Positions 10,436 through 22,773 are shown, counted from the stretch's first letter. The stretch: 64,000 bases of DNA from Torymus aiolomorphi (GCA_036365515.1 CM070873.1:213265376-213329375); one strand, 5' to 3'. The notes: generated by a model not told the origin, from the letters alone. Made by a program: numbers and translations.

Positions 10436-11731
10436 GGGAAAATTATATATTCATTATTTATAAAAGAGAAATCGAGTGAGACAGCGAAAGCGGCCATGAT
10501 AGTTCAATGCTTAGAGTCACTTCGAACCGCAATGATTGAGGAAAAAGTAAATTCAGTTAGCATCTCGAAATTTGGAGGCGAGTTGGAAAAGAACCATTGG
10601 TTACCCATCGAAATTACCTTACGGGCGCGTTGGAACACAGCCATACCTAAATTAATTATTTGTACGGGCGAAGTAATTATTCCTCCTCCCGACGATAGAT
10701 TGAGAATTATAAGTGAAGCCCATGACTCAACGATAGGGGGTCACAGGGATGTTGCTAAAACTTACCACCGCGTTCGCGAGCGATATTTCTGGCCCGGAAT
10801 CAAAGAAGATATTTCGGAGTATGTTAGAACGTACGCAGAATACCAGAAAAAGAAATTGGTACGAATAAAAACAAAGCAGCCTATGAGAATCACTTCTACC
10901 CCCAGTAGAGCCTTTGAAGTTTTAGAAATGGACATTGTAGGACCCCTTTCCATTACCCTGTCCGGAAACAAATATATTCTAACCTTGCAATGTAACCTAA
11001 CTAAATATTCTGACGCCCTTCCTATTCCTGATATGACCGCCGAAATGGTGGCCACCGCGTTAGTACACGATTTCATAACTAGATTCGGTTGCCCCGAAGC
11101 GATTAAAACTGATCAAGGTAGCAATTTTCAAAGTAGCCTGATGCAAAAGGTAGCTAAAATATTTAAGATTAAACAATTGAGATCTACCTCTTTTCATCCT
11201 GAAACTATGGGTTCCCTAGAAAGAAGTCACCATTCGTTGGTAGAATATTTAAAAATGTACACCGATAAAACTGATTGGGACACGTGGATCAAAATGGCTA
11301 TGTTTTCATATAATACGTCTATTCATTCGGCGCACGGTTTTACTCCTCATGAATTAATTTTTGGACAAAAGGCGCGATTACCTTCCGAGTTTGAGACGCG
11401 AACCGTAGAGAAAACGTATGAAATGTACTTGGATGAGTTAATATTTAAGTTAAATGATACTCAAAAAATGGCGAACGCGCGATTATTAGAAGCGAAAGAA
11501 CGATCATAGCGACATTATGATCAAAAATTAAAAGCGAAAGATTTCAAGGTCGGAGAAGAGGTATATTTATTAGAAGAACCACAAGTAGGGAAATTCGACG
11601 AGCAATATGCGGGTCGTTATAAAATAATTGAATTAATAGGCGATAGAAACGCGAGAATAGATTTAGGGAATAATAAAACTAAGACAGTCCATGTGGACAA
11701 ATTAAAACACGCGTGTTTACGACCCAACTAA
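10436..11731 (+). pseudogene. Ty3/gypsy integrase, copy 2
   Basis: The frame runs through the zinc-binding HHCC region (HDSTIGGHRDVAK, RYFWPGIKEDISEYV), then the catalytic core (MDIVGPL, KTDQGSNF, GSLERSHH) and the C-terminal tail ending at 11731. Two defects are visible. The CxxC pair of the zinc finger reads YAEY, both cysteines being tyrosine, which two G-to-A changes would explain. A TAG stop interrupts the frame at about 11507-11509, where copy 1 keeps the frame open. The ATG at 10496 is internal to the original polyprotein. The two integrase copies are close but clearly separate lineages. Confidence 0.92.
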
Positions 11732-12314
11732 ACTTAATCATTTTTTCCTTCTTTGCGCGATATTTATAATGTTATTCTATTGCGATATTTGTATCTTTTA
11801 TATTTTGCGTGCGACCAAATCATAAATTCATGTATCCTGTTTCTAACCAAATTAATAAATAATAAAGTAATAAGGGTCATAGGAGAGATGGCCAGGGCTC
11901 ATAAAGTTAAAATCTGAAATGTTTTGAAATAAATTGTTATTTTTACCCTGGAAATGGGGAAACCGGAAGTACACCTGATGCAGAACATCAGGATGGGCCC
12001 CGGCGAGCCATGGGTAGCATCTCACGGAAGGGAGCGATGGAAGGGGCTCCCTTCACCCTTAAAAAAATAAAATTATTAAATCCTCATCATCAAAAAAAAA
12101 AAAGAGAAAATTAAATTATTTAAAATAAAATTGCGCTTCGTAATAAAACTCACCTTTACAAAGCGAGATTATTTAAAATAACCGTGCTCCATAATAAACT
12201 TCACCCTTAAAAATTAAAATCATTAATTGAAAATTTCACCCTTAAAAATTAAAATTATTAATAAATCATCCTTAATTAAAAAAAATCGCAAGTATCACCG
12301 CGTCTTCAAACTGA
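11732..12314 (+). mobile_element. 3' tail of gypsy copy 2, part 1
   Basis: It includes the conserved block at 11877-12057 also found behind copy 1, and runs of 'cacccttaaaaattaaaa'. It breaks off at the left TGA duplication of the Academ-like element and resumes at 20373. Confidence 0.75.
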
Positions 12315-13510
12315 TAGTCCAGTCGGATTAGACTTAAATAGTGCTGTTTTGAAAACAACCGTTAAGAGGCAATATTTTTTTTGCAAGTGCTTCGAAAAAG
12401 TGTCAGGATATTGGGAAAAATGTTTGCGGTAAGTTTCAGGTGGTGGAACATTGTTTAAATAATTAGTAACTGTGCGAAAATCCATTTTTTGCTTGTAACT
12501 TTCGAACCGTTGTTGGCATTGAGAAACTAAAAGTACCGTTTTTTAGGTATTGAAAAAACCTACAAAATAAGCTATTGAAAGTTAAAATTCAATTATTAAC
12601 TTTTTTGTAAAACGCGAAAAACCGCTATTTTCACCCATTTTCGAAATTTTATATAAATAAACAATTTTTGCTGCTATGAAACTATATTATAGATTTTTTT
12701 GAAGGTTTTTGTCTGCTTTATAACTGGTTAAAATTTGAAGTTGAAATATTTATTAGTTTTTGTAAAAAAGCATTAGTTATGTAAAAAGGTGTCTCAGTAA
12801 ATTGTAAATAAAAATAGTTACACTGGATGAAAAGATTTCGTAGAGGTTTCATTTTCTTCATTAAGACTTGTACTATAACGTGCAATAAAAAAAAGTTTAT
12901 TTTTCGAGTGTAAATTTAAAAAAAATCGGGCTTGAAAATTAACATAAAAAAAAATGAATTAATTTTTAATTTTTACTGGGAAATCTTTACCAAATCGAAT
13001 TCATACATCCATTACTTGATAACTGCGATCTTCCTGCGAATTTTAAGCCGTCGCTGGTTGTTCTACGATGCTCTGGAGCTGAGATAACTTTTTTTTTCAA
13101 AAAATTATTCTGGCTTTGTTTATTAATATTAAGAGTTCAAATTTACAGATTACCTAGAGCAAGATTTAAACTATCGTATCCGACATTTAAATACTAATTA
13201 ATGTCAATAATTATTATAACAAACAGTAGTGTTTTATAATATAAGGACCGGCGCGCAAGAGAGAAAGAGTGGGGGAGTAGCGCGACTGAAACTGACCATG
13301 CGACTTATAATTCAAAAGGCGAGAAAATTTCACGATATCCCGGGAATTAAAAGTACAATTTGAATGATTCTTTTTTTTATTTGGGGTAGCGTGAAAAAAT
13401 AATAACATCTACTCTGATAGATTAAAAAAAAAAAAATTATTTATATTAAAAATTTAATAAATAAATTATTTTTACATTTTTAACACTGGAAATAGTGTTA
13501 ATTTTGTTTT
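12315..13510. repeat. Left terminal inverted repeat of the Academ-like element
   Basis: Sequence from 12315 inward is matched in reverse complement from 20369 down to about 19191, with the two arms nearly identical apart from scattered substitutions and homopolymer-length differences. The inner edge carries a small palindrome (aacactggaaatagtgtt). Confidence 0.9.
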
Positions 13511-13705
13511 TTTTTCGGAATTCCCAAGGAAACTGGAAGGATGAAAATTAAAACTTAAATCATGTTTCATTTTATTTACATAAAAATACACTTTATTTAC
13601 ATCATATACATTCTGCGCATCGTACTACACATTAATTTATTAAAAATCGCATATGTATATTCTACTCCATATTCAATATATCTTTTGTATTTTAAACTTA
13701 TCAGT

Positions 13706-13708
<3 letters not shown>

Positions 13709-13741
<33 letters not shown>

Positions 13742-13772
13742 CACGCTCATATATATATATATATATATATAT
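13709..13772. repeat. (AC)n followed by (AT)n microsatellite
   Basis: An (AC) run at about 13709-13739 and an (AT) run at about 13748-13772 lie just 3' of the Academ-like gene, inside the element. Confidence 0.9.
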
Positions 13773-13816
13773 TACAATTTTATCTTTTTAAATAATATTT
13801 ATTAAATTATCATTAT

Positions 13817-16800
13817 TCAAGCCAGCCTGCGCTTTTTGTTACTGCTTACGTTCTCGCTGTATTCGCTACTCTCATCGCCATCATCAAAGTTGATATTGTC
13901 ATCGCCATCAAATTCGTCATCATCATGATTATAATCATCTTGATAATCGCAGTTCTTACTTTCTAAGTCGATACCAATTGGTATTATGTCTAAAATATTA
14001 TCCACTTCTTCTTCTAGATTAAATTCAGCTTCGTCATGAAATTTGATAGGTTGATCTTCTTTATTTGTGCAAGTTTCCCCATGGCAACCTGCACATAGGT
14101 TCGAGCAACATAAACCATGTTTTCGGCAACTGCAGTTTTTAGTTTTACAGTTACTTTCGCATCTACATGTGATTGACAGAAGCAGTTCATCCGGAATTAA
14201 TGGCTCATTTGTTAATATTGGCTGCAATTCTTGCTCCGTTTCTTTCCACCCCCACTGTAGAGGATTTATCTTGTTTCCGAGCCACGTTTGAATTTGATAA
14301 AAAATTCTTAGAGAATGCTGCTTTGCTGCACCTACAGTCGGAGGTAACGATTCTAATTTACAAACTTTTTTCATATTCGATTTTTGAAAATGTAAAAATC
14401 TTAATTGCTGTAATATTTTTGGCTCATTCTTACTACTGTATAACATTGCCATTATTTCATTTCCAGCATTCTCGATCTCAGATTGACTAGCATTTGCCTT
14501 ATAAAATATTTCAGCCAAAGTTTGAAATGTAGAGTCTTTTAAAAATAATTTAACTAATTTATTTTTTCCTTGCTTATATAAGCAGGAGGTCGTGTCACAG
14601 CCTGTGAAGGCATGCAGAAAAAAGAATATATTTTCTTATTGCGTCATATTTGAAGGAATGATTAGAAAATAGTTCTCGTTCAGTTTTTCCTTTGTTAGGT
14701 TTTAGAAGGTATATACTTGCATCTATCGGAGCTAACTGTGTCAATAAAACTAATAGATCAACGTCTTCACCAACAATAATAACATTGTTATCGGTAGTTT
14801 TATTCTCAATAGCTGTTGTAACAATGAGAAAATCTGCATCTTCCTTAGAGATTTTTGTCATGCAGCCTGCTTTATTCATCTCGACACATAAGAAATTAAT
14901 TAATTTAGATTTATTATTATTTGTAGATAAAAATTTGTCCTGTGAATATGTTATCTTTGTATTTAAATCAAAATTTAAATCAGTCCCTACATATTTTTCC
15001 TGTCGTCTAAAACGTTCAATTGATTTAGTACCTTTTTCTAAGTATCCATCGAAAACAACACAACAATTTTTCTTATAATATTTTAATACGTATGCAACGT
15101 ATTGTTGTAAAATCGCGCTGATCGTCTGATTAATATGCCACACTACTCGATGAAGAAGAAATCCGCCATCAATTACGTAAAATACATTTTCAGATGGTAG
15201 CGCAGAAATAGTATTAAAATTTTGGTAAAATACAGATTTTCGTGTTTTTCGCATCCCTTTATCGTCGAATAGTGCAAGCGGATAAGGCGACAATTCATAC
15301 GATAAAAATTTCTGCATGTCATCCTTCGAGTTCATATTTAATAACATTCTTTGAAAAATTAGTGTCGGGTCAATCATTACTGTACAATCTTTTACCTTAA
15401 TAGATGAACTCATTGCTTTTAAGGGTAAAACTTTACTTTTTCTCTGTAATTTTATTGTGCCGAAATTTTGACCAATCATTTTACTCATAGCATCCATGCC
15501 AACTGATAATGCCATGTGACAATTAATTTTTTCGTCGCCAATTACACCGCTGCTAATAGACATAATTTTATCTGTCACGGGAAATGGATCACGTGCGTCA
15601 AAATAATTTATCAGCTTTTGTATGTCTGCAGAATCTCGAGAAATTCTAGAAGATCTGGTATCTATATGCTGTTCGGAAGTTGTATACGAAATGTTACTAA
15701 ATTGCTCCATTGCGGCAGATACTTCGATTAATACTATCGTTGAGAGAATCCATTTAGAAAGTACACTTTCGGTTATACCACGTCCATGTGTTAGCCCGCC
15801 ACTAGTTTTCATGGGTCTCATTAACATTTGCTCAATCGTCATATCTGACCAAATTCCTGAACGATATTTATCCGTGCGTCTAACTGTAAAATATCCTAAG
15901 TTTGTAAATTGTTCATATTCAAATCCGTTCATTTTAGATTCTAATGCGAACATTTCTTGTAAATATAAATGACTCGATTTAGCATATAATAAATGACCAC
16001 TTGCATGAAAATAAGGCAACATTTGCTGCATACTTTTTAAATGAAGATGCCAATTTCCAGTTCTCTCTGCTTCTATAAACTGCTTCATAATTTCCACCAT
16101 CGTAAAGTATTGTACCCACAACTGTGCAGTAGGACCGTTATTTTTAATATTATTTAATTGAAAAATGAATTTATTTTTTAATTGTTCAAAATCTGTTTTT
16201 TTAAAGCTCTTTGCAATTCGTCCTCACCTACTTTAGCTAGAATATCATTTAAAATGTTTATTTCATTTTCATTGAAATTCATAGTAGATAAAATCGAGCA
16301 TGCTAGTGATTGTTGAACTAAGATATGTCCCCGAACTGATCTTGAAAAAGCATGCCCGGAAAGAGCTTTTTCAGCTGATATTTCTGCATATATTTCAGTA
16401 AATGCTTCCTTTAAACCACTACCGTCCATAATATAGCCTATCGCGCCCAGAAATGACATCAGAGTGTGAAAACCTCCTAGTCTTATAATTACTGAGTCTA
16501 GTGTATTTTCATTTTCGGTATCTCGTACGCAAGCTATAATTTCCTGAGCTTTATCGTATAGCGGCAGGTCAAAAGTAACGAACGTATGTGTTTGATTATT
16601 CGCTTTGCATCTGGCATCAGCTTCAATTAAAACTGTGAAAATCGTGTCATATTGACTTGGTGGAGCGTTTACGAATGGCAGCGGAACAATTTTCGTCAGC
16701 ATATATTCTTTTACTTCAGCAGCAAGTTCCATGAATCCATTCCAACCAGCAGTTTTATCTGGTTTCGTGAATTTTCCATAGAACCACAAAAAATCTGCTG

Positions 16801-18345
16801 AAGTAATTTGTATTTCATTTGAAATTGAATTTTCTGAATGTAAATTTTTAATTATTATATTTTTACGACCTTCTGAATTGCCTTTTTCAAAATGTTGCAG
16901 GGGTATAAAACCAAATTTTCCAATAGTATTCGCATTAGGAATTTTTTTTATCCGATTGATTTTTTCGTAGATTGCACTGATGACGCAGGAGTTACACACA
17001 TAATGCCGCCCATAGAATGAAAGGTGTTTCGTCCATCTATTGTATTTGTATTATGGTCAGCGTTGTCAAATACGAACTGTATATAAGAATTTTTTAAATC
17101 ATATTCCTGAGGATCATTAATAATGGAAGCCTCAAAAAGTAATGTTTCTTCGTAGGAAGCGCAAAGACCTATATTATGGAGGCTATCGATTAAACTTTTA
17201 GACGCGTGCTTCTTGTGTATCATCGATGACAACCCCAACAAAACAGGCGATATAAATGATCGCGGCCTCGCAGACGATGTTATGCAGTGTGCGAACGTCG
17301 TGATTTGATTATCTACTTTTTCAAAACTCTTCGATTTCTTACGGCTTTTAATTAAATTTTCAAGAAATAATTTCAAACTTGGTGAAATGTCCGAATTTAT
17401 ATTATCCAAAAAACAATTTGGCGATGGGTATTCACTAAGATCATGAAATTTTGAACGTATTTCATCAGAAATTATTTCGGCAGCAGCTTTTACAATTTCC
17501 TTCTTTCGCTCTTCTTCATTTTTTGAGTAGCTAGAGATCCAATCTTTTTTTAAAATTGTTCTCGAGCTATCCAAAAAGCATATAATATAATCTTTTTTAT
17601 GCGGATACATTATAATTTCTTTTCCTAAACAATCTAATAATTTAGTTTTCAAATATGGAATAGACGGCTTTTCTCCTTCATATTGTTCAAGAATGTTTCT
17701 TAAAGAAAATTGACATTCGTCTGAATTTTCAATCAAATAATTAATAACAAATTGTAAGCAAGATAATGTTGAATTGTTTGGAGTAGGTCCTGTTTCCTTG
17801 CTTTCGCGATAATTATAAAATTTTGTTATACAATTTAAGTGATAACGTGCATTTAAATCGCCAATGTCAGATGCGTTACTTAGCCTTTGATAAATAAGAT
17901 TATAATATTCATTCATCTCACGCTCTCCTATTCTTTTTAATACGTTATCGAGTGTTTCTCGCTTACTGACAAGTATAACTTTCGCGTATTTAGCTGGTTT
18001 CAATTTCCTCTTATTAATATAATTTTCGGATGCATCATCACCGCAGAAAAAGCAAAAATTAGAAAAATCAAAATCAGTGGCATCAGTTAATGATTGGCGT
18101 CTACGTGAAGTAGACGCGGATGCTTGTTTCCCTGCCTGGACGATATTATCTTTTCTTAAATACGCTGAGTGGCAATTTACGTGAATATCTAACTTTGTAT
18201 AATTTCGCATGCGGAAATGCTTCTTGTCTTTTCTGTCCTTACTTGCTTGAATTAAGGAAGCAATGGCACGTTCTCCAATAGTCCGCTTACTTTCCGGCAG
18301 AATCGCTTTGTCGCAAAGAATGCAAACTGCAGCATCTTCTTCCAT
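13817..18345 (-). CDS. Academ-like transposase with XPG/FEN-type nuclease and CXC domain (three homopolymer frameshifts)
   Basis: Four collinear ORFs (18345-16948, 16999-16178, 16190-14595, 14625-13817) make one protein of about 1,510 residues. From the N-terminus: a CILC...HVNCH zinc-binding segment, a second CFFC...YHLNC segment, a long unassigned middle, then a nuclease with the XPG acidic pattern (VIDGG about 15178, VVFDGY about 15055, KEDADFL about 14838, GEDVDLL about 14770, HAFTGCDTTS about 14600). After it come a CXC-type cysteine cluster (CRCESNC...CSCRKHGLCC, 14165-14075) and an acidic tail with KKRR. Frame changes near 16960 (A6), 16197 (A7) and 14620 (T6) are each one base in a homopolymer; no other stop breaks the frame. 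ATG 18345 is chosen because a good 3' splice site (gatttttacag) lies just upstream. The catalytic DDE residues of the transposase proper cannot be placed by eye. Confidence 0.82.
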
Positions 18346-18361
18346 TATTAAACGCAGTGGA

Positions 18362-18542
18362 CTGTAAAAATCAAACAAAAATTATTAACAATATTTATTA
18401 CACTATATATCACAAAATAATATGGTAAATTAAGTAAATTAATAAATCATACAATTTCCCGATTAAAAAAAATCAGTTTTCAGAAATATAAAAGTCTATT
18501 ATATCTATAATTATCTCAAATTTATTTCATAAAATAACGTAC
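18362..18542 (-). other. Predicted 5'-UTR intron of the Academ-like gene
   Basis: On the minus strand aaag|gtacgt at about 18542 is a plausible donor and gatttttacag ending at 18362 a plausible acceptor, 17 bases before ATG 18345. The intron would be about 180 bp and AT-rich. Inferred from splice motifs only. Confidence 0.45.
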
Positions 18543-19190
18543 CTTTATTATGCGATAAAAAATGTGCAGTGACTCTTATGCAAAATTTCTTAAAAACAAA
18601 TGTCAAAATCCAATGACACACGAATATCCAGCGGTTGCTTTTCTTCACAATTTTTCACTGTTTATAAAATGCTGTGGCACAATCACTTTGAACAAATTTG
18701 CCAAATATCAAAACTTCAACGGTTGCTTGCTCTGTTTACTTGTAAACTTTACACGACGTGCTCTCTCAAAGACTGTTAGAATATAACTGTCAAGAGAAAG
18801 CAACGCTGGAGCAGCTGCTGCGTCGTTTCAAAATCTGCACAAAGCTCCCCCTAGTTGTCTGGATTTGAAAACAACGGTCCCTTTTCTATACTTTCTACCT
18901 GCTCGGCAAGCGATTAAGGAGACGCTTGGGACTCTGCTGTACACTCAGGTCAAAAATATCCAGACAATCATCAAAGAGCAATAAATACACCATAATAAAA
19001 CCGTACTTACGAATAAGAAAACATGAAAAGATAACTAATTTCAAATAGATTATATTTGCCTACAAGTGCACTGCTTATACACACACTGTACACATGATTT
19101 ATAACGAGTGTAATACTTAAACTTGAAATATTCTAAACATTTATTTAACGAACTAATAATAATATTATGCATAATAATATACGAAAAATT
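18543..19190. other. Upstream region of the Academ-like gene, no other gene seen
   Basis: This non-repeated interior stretch lies between the gene and the right inverted repeat and should hold the promoter. I cannot point to a convincing TATA box. A 74-codon open frame at 18562-18786 overlaps the predicted 5' exon on the other strand and has no recognisable features. Confidence 0.4.
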
Positions 19191-20369
19191 CAAAATTAAC
19201 ACTATTTCCAGTGTTAAAAATGTAAAAATAATTTATTTATTAAATTTTTAATATAAATTTTTTTTTTTTTTAATCTATCAGAGTAGATGTTATTATTTTT
19301 TCACGCTACCCCAAAATAAAAAAAGAATCATTCAAATTGAGCTTTTAGTTCCCGAGATATCGTGAAATTTTCTCGCCTTTTGAATTATAAGTCGCATGGT
19401 CAGTTTCAGTCGCGCTACTCCCCCACTCTTTCTCTCTTGCGCGCCGGTCCTTATATTATAAAACACTACTGTTTGTTATAATAATTATTGACATTAATTA
19501 GTATTTAAATGTCGGATACGATAGTTTAAATCTTGCTCTAGGTAATCTGTAAATTTGAACTCTTAATATTAATAAACAAAGCCAGAATAATTTTTTGAAA
19601 AAAAAAAAGTTATCTCAGCTCCAGAGCATCGTAGAACAACCAGCGACGGCTTAAAATTCGCAGGAAGATCGCAGTTATCAAGTAATGGATGTATGAATTC
19701 GATTTGGTAAAGATTTCCCAGTAAAAATTAAAAATTAATTCATTTTTTTTATGTTAATTTTCAAGCCCGATTTTTTTAAATTTACACTCGAAAAATAAAC
19801 TTTTTTTATTGCTCGTTATAGTACAAGTCTTAATGAAGAAAATGAAACCTCTACGAAATCTTTTCATCCAGTGTAACTATTTTTATTTACAATTTACTGA
19901 GACACCTTTTTACATAACTAATGCTTTTTTACAAAAACTAATAAATATTTCAACTTCAAATTTTAACCAGTTATAAAGCAGACAAAAACCTTCAAAAAAA
20001 TCTATAATATAGTTTCATAGCAGCAAAAATTGTTTATTTATATAAAATTTCGAAAATGGGTGAAAATAGCGATTTTTCGCGTTTTACAAAAAAGTTAATA
20101 ATTGAATTTTAACTTTCAATAGCTTATTTTATAGGTTTTTTCAATACCTAAAAAACGGTACTTTTAGTTTCTCAATGCCAACAACGGTTCGAAAGTTACA
20201 AGCAAAAAATGGATTTTCGCACAGTTACTAATTATTTAAACAATGTTCCACCACCTGAAACTTACCGCAAACATTTTTCCCAATATCCTGACACTTTTTC
20301 GAAGCACTTGCAAAAAAAATATTGCCTCTTAACGGTTGTTTTTGAAAAAAATCTAATCCGACTGGACTA
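19191..20369. repeat. Right terminal inverted repeat of the Academ-like element
   Basis: Reverse complement of 12315-13510, ending ...tctaatccgactggacta at 20369 followed by the TGA duplication. Confidence 0.9.
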
Positions 20370-20372
20370 TGA

Positions 20373-20967
20373 GTAGTATAATTAATTTCACCGTTAAATA
20401 ACCAAATTAAACTCATTTTTGTTCAAATTCAAAAACAATACTTCACCCTTAAAAATTAAAAGTATTAAACCTTCACCCTTAAAAATAAAAATTATTAAAC
20501 CTCCACACTTAAAAATAAAAATTATTAAATCTTCGCCCTTAAAACTTAAAATTACTAATTAAAACTTCACCCTTAAAATCAAAACTTTTTGCAATAATTA
20601 AATTGGCCTAGGAAATAAATTTAGTAGATAAATTCCAGGTATAACTTTAAAGTTCCATCCTTCAAACATTAATACACCCTTAAAATATAAATTGACGAAT
20701 AAAACCGCGCCTTCAACCTGATTAATATAATTAATTCCTCTGTTAAAATAAGCTAACAAAGTTATCTTTAAAATTCAAAAATTTTGCGACTTCACCCTTG
20801 GAATGAAAATTTCTTAATTTTTCCCTATGAAAATCGCAACTGCAAGCATTTAACTCATTTTTTACCATTAAAATTTTAATCAACCGTAAGTACGCCAATT
20901 AGAAATTCAAATTAGCAAAAGCCCGAACCATGGGTTCGTGTTTTAAAAGACGGTGGGGACTTTTATG
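20373..20967 (+). mobile_element. 3' tail of gypsy copy 2, part 2, with possible polypurine tract
   Basis: Runs of 'ttcacccttaaaa..aaaa' continue from before the Academ-like insertion. At the end, 'aaaagacggtggggac' (about 20944-20959) is purine-rich and lies right before the LTR-like unit at 20968, which is where a polypurine tract sits relative to a 3' LTR. That makes the LTR-like unit the likely 3' LTR of this gypsy family. Confidence 0.55.
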
Positions 20968-21236
20968 AACTGCGTTCGCGTGAACGAGTAGCAGGATATT
21001 TAGGATCAGTCTACAATGATAATTTCGAATATAAAATATTGATTTCAAAATAATATCAAATAAATCAATCAATTAAATACCAAACGTATTGAAACGTATT
21101 TCCATAGAATAAAAACCTTTGGAAGATTTTAACAATAAAATCATTAATTTGTTTCAGATAAATTATAACAACCGTTTCATAAATAAATAGTAAATGAACA
21201 ATAAATGAATTTACGATAACTCAAATGGAAATAAAT

Positions 21237-22164
21237 GACTTGTCACGGTACGACCATCTCATTTTTTTTCTCTCTCCAATTAATTTATTAAATAAAAGGA
21301 AGAGAATTAAAAATAATGAGATCACACAAATTTCTCCCGGGTGACGAGTCGCGGTTGCCAAAAAGATCGAGGCAATTACAATAACAAAGCCATAAAACTT
21401 GAGATGTCGGATGACCGCCGTCGGCACGGAGCACAAAAGCGAGATGCGTTATCAGCTCCAAAACTAGCGCTGATAATGCATGAACGTGGTAACGAACATG
21501 CCCGTGATTTATGACCCTGCGTGTATCGATATCGGGCTCCGAACTATAGGAGATCGATATCGGTGCATAAGGTAGGGACCCAGGTACTTCACACCTGAAT
21601 AAATAGTGTGACCATCCGGGCAGCGTAGAGTTATTAGTATTAGACCGGACCAGATAATTACGCTCGTAGATACGAGCCCGAAAAACTCCGAAAAGTTCAT
21701 TGTAAAGGGCAGCGGCCCTCAGTTTAAGTTTTGCCCGCTAAGAGTGCAGCCCGGTTTTCCATAAAACAAATCGTTCGTTAGAGTAGTAGTTATTATAAAA
21801 GCAGCACTAAGAATTATAAAAAGAGTTATTTCTGTGATCAATAAATAAAAGTGATTACAAGGAGTGTAGTATTAATCAAGATTTCCTACCATAGAAAGAG
21901 GTAGAAAGATATTGCAAACCCTAGGACAACAAATCAATAAACAACAATACAAAGTAAGTTATCTAAAAGGTTATTTATTTTTTTCCTGTCATTAGACTCT
22001 CGAGTCTGGACGAAATCCTATCCATCCTCCTTGCCTTCTCACGCCACGCTAAAAGATAATCCACTTGCGTAAACCGCTCGGCGCAAAGTGGAAGTTGCGC
22101 GCTCTCGATAATAAAGACGAAATAAATAAATAATTAAAGTTTTCATTTCGGGACGTCACAGACT
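21237..22164. mobile_element. Solo LTR, 920 bp, with 4-bp target duplication
   Basis: Compared with copy 1 of the surrounding unit, positions 21241-22160 are extra. They begin tgtcacgg and end cgtcaca (the TG...CA of LTRs) and are flanked by gact at 21237-21240 and 22161-22164. Inside are an 'aataaataaaag'-type polyadenylation region (about 21839) and no coding frame of note. The empty site is visible at about 5880-5890, which makes the call unusually firm. The family is not identified; 4-bp duplications with TGTCACG-like ends are known in some Ty3/gypsy groups. Confidence 0.88.
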
Positions 22165-22773
22165 AACGATAAATACTAATTTCGTATGTAATTGAATTTG
22201 ATAATTAATAGCTTGCGATTCAAATAAATAAATAACAATTAATCTAGGCATTAATAATAATAATTAGGAGTCTATTAATATTAAATAAATTATAACAGGA
22301 TAAAACTCGCTCAGGGAAACGCTCTTCTCTTTTCTAGGAAATATTTATCATCTTTAATTCCAGGAATTGTTTACTACATTTTTCCCAAGAAATCATCAAC
22401 GGAAATTCGGGGAATATTCTATTTTTACAACTCAAGGACGCAATTACAGGAAAACAAAGGAACCAGATAAATCCAGATATCCCCCACTCTCGAAGATAAA
22501 AGCAGTTAAGCCACACCCACACTCGAGAGAAAACCCAGAAAACTAGAATTCTCCAGCGGAGCTCCTCCCACTTGAGAGAGGGAAACAGCTCTGATTGGTC
22601 TTTGCTCCCACTACTAGATTTTCCCGAGGACTATAAAAGGAAGAGGAATCAAGCTGAAAGCTCAGTCGCTACGGAGCGCATGAGAAGCTCCGTAGTTTAG
22701 TTGCACTAGTGCAAGCTCCCTAATCACGTCCTAGTGTCAGTCGCCATTATACTCGACGTTACCTTGAATTGTA

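Larger units (their letters stand above)
12312..20372 (-). mobile_element. Academ-like DNA transposon with 1.2-kb terminal inverted repeats
   Basis: Both ends begin tagtccagtcggattaga reading inward (12315 rightward; 20369 leftward). The flanking trinucleotide TGA occurs at 12312-12314 and 20370-20372, a 3-bp target duplication. The inverted repeats are about 1.2 kb and the centre encodes one long minus-strand protein ending in an XPG/FEN-type nuclease. Known Academ elements combine 3-4 bp duplications with an XPG nuclease in the protein, so the assignment rests on three independent traits. The element sits in the 3' tail of gypsy copy 2, so it is younger than that copy. Total length is 8,055 bp without the duplications. 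Confidence 0.82.

Noticed and set aside
13562..13795. 77-codon plus-strand ORF with THTHTH run
   Set aside because: It is an (AC)n/(AT)n microsatellite read as codons.
12315..20369. PIF/Harbinger assignment from the 3-bp duplication
   Set aside because: TGA would fit TNA-type targets, but the inner protein lacks the Harbinger DDE and Myb-like pair and has an XPG-type nuclease instead.
21221..21700. Two minus-strand ORFs of 63-71 codons
   Set aside because: They lie within the solo LTR, have no motif and do not match any family I know.
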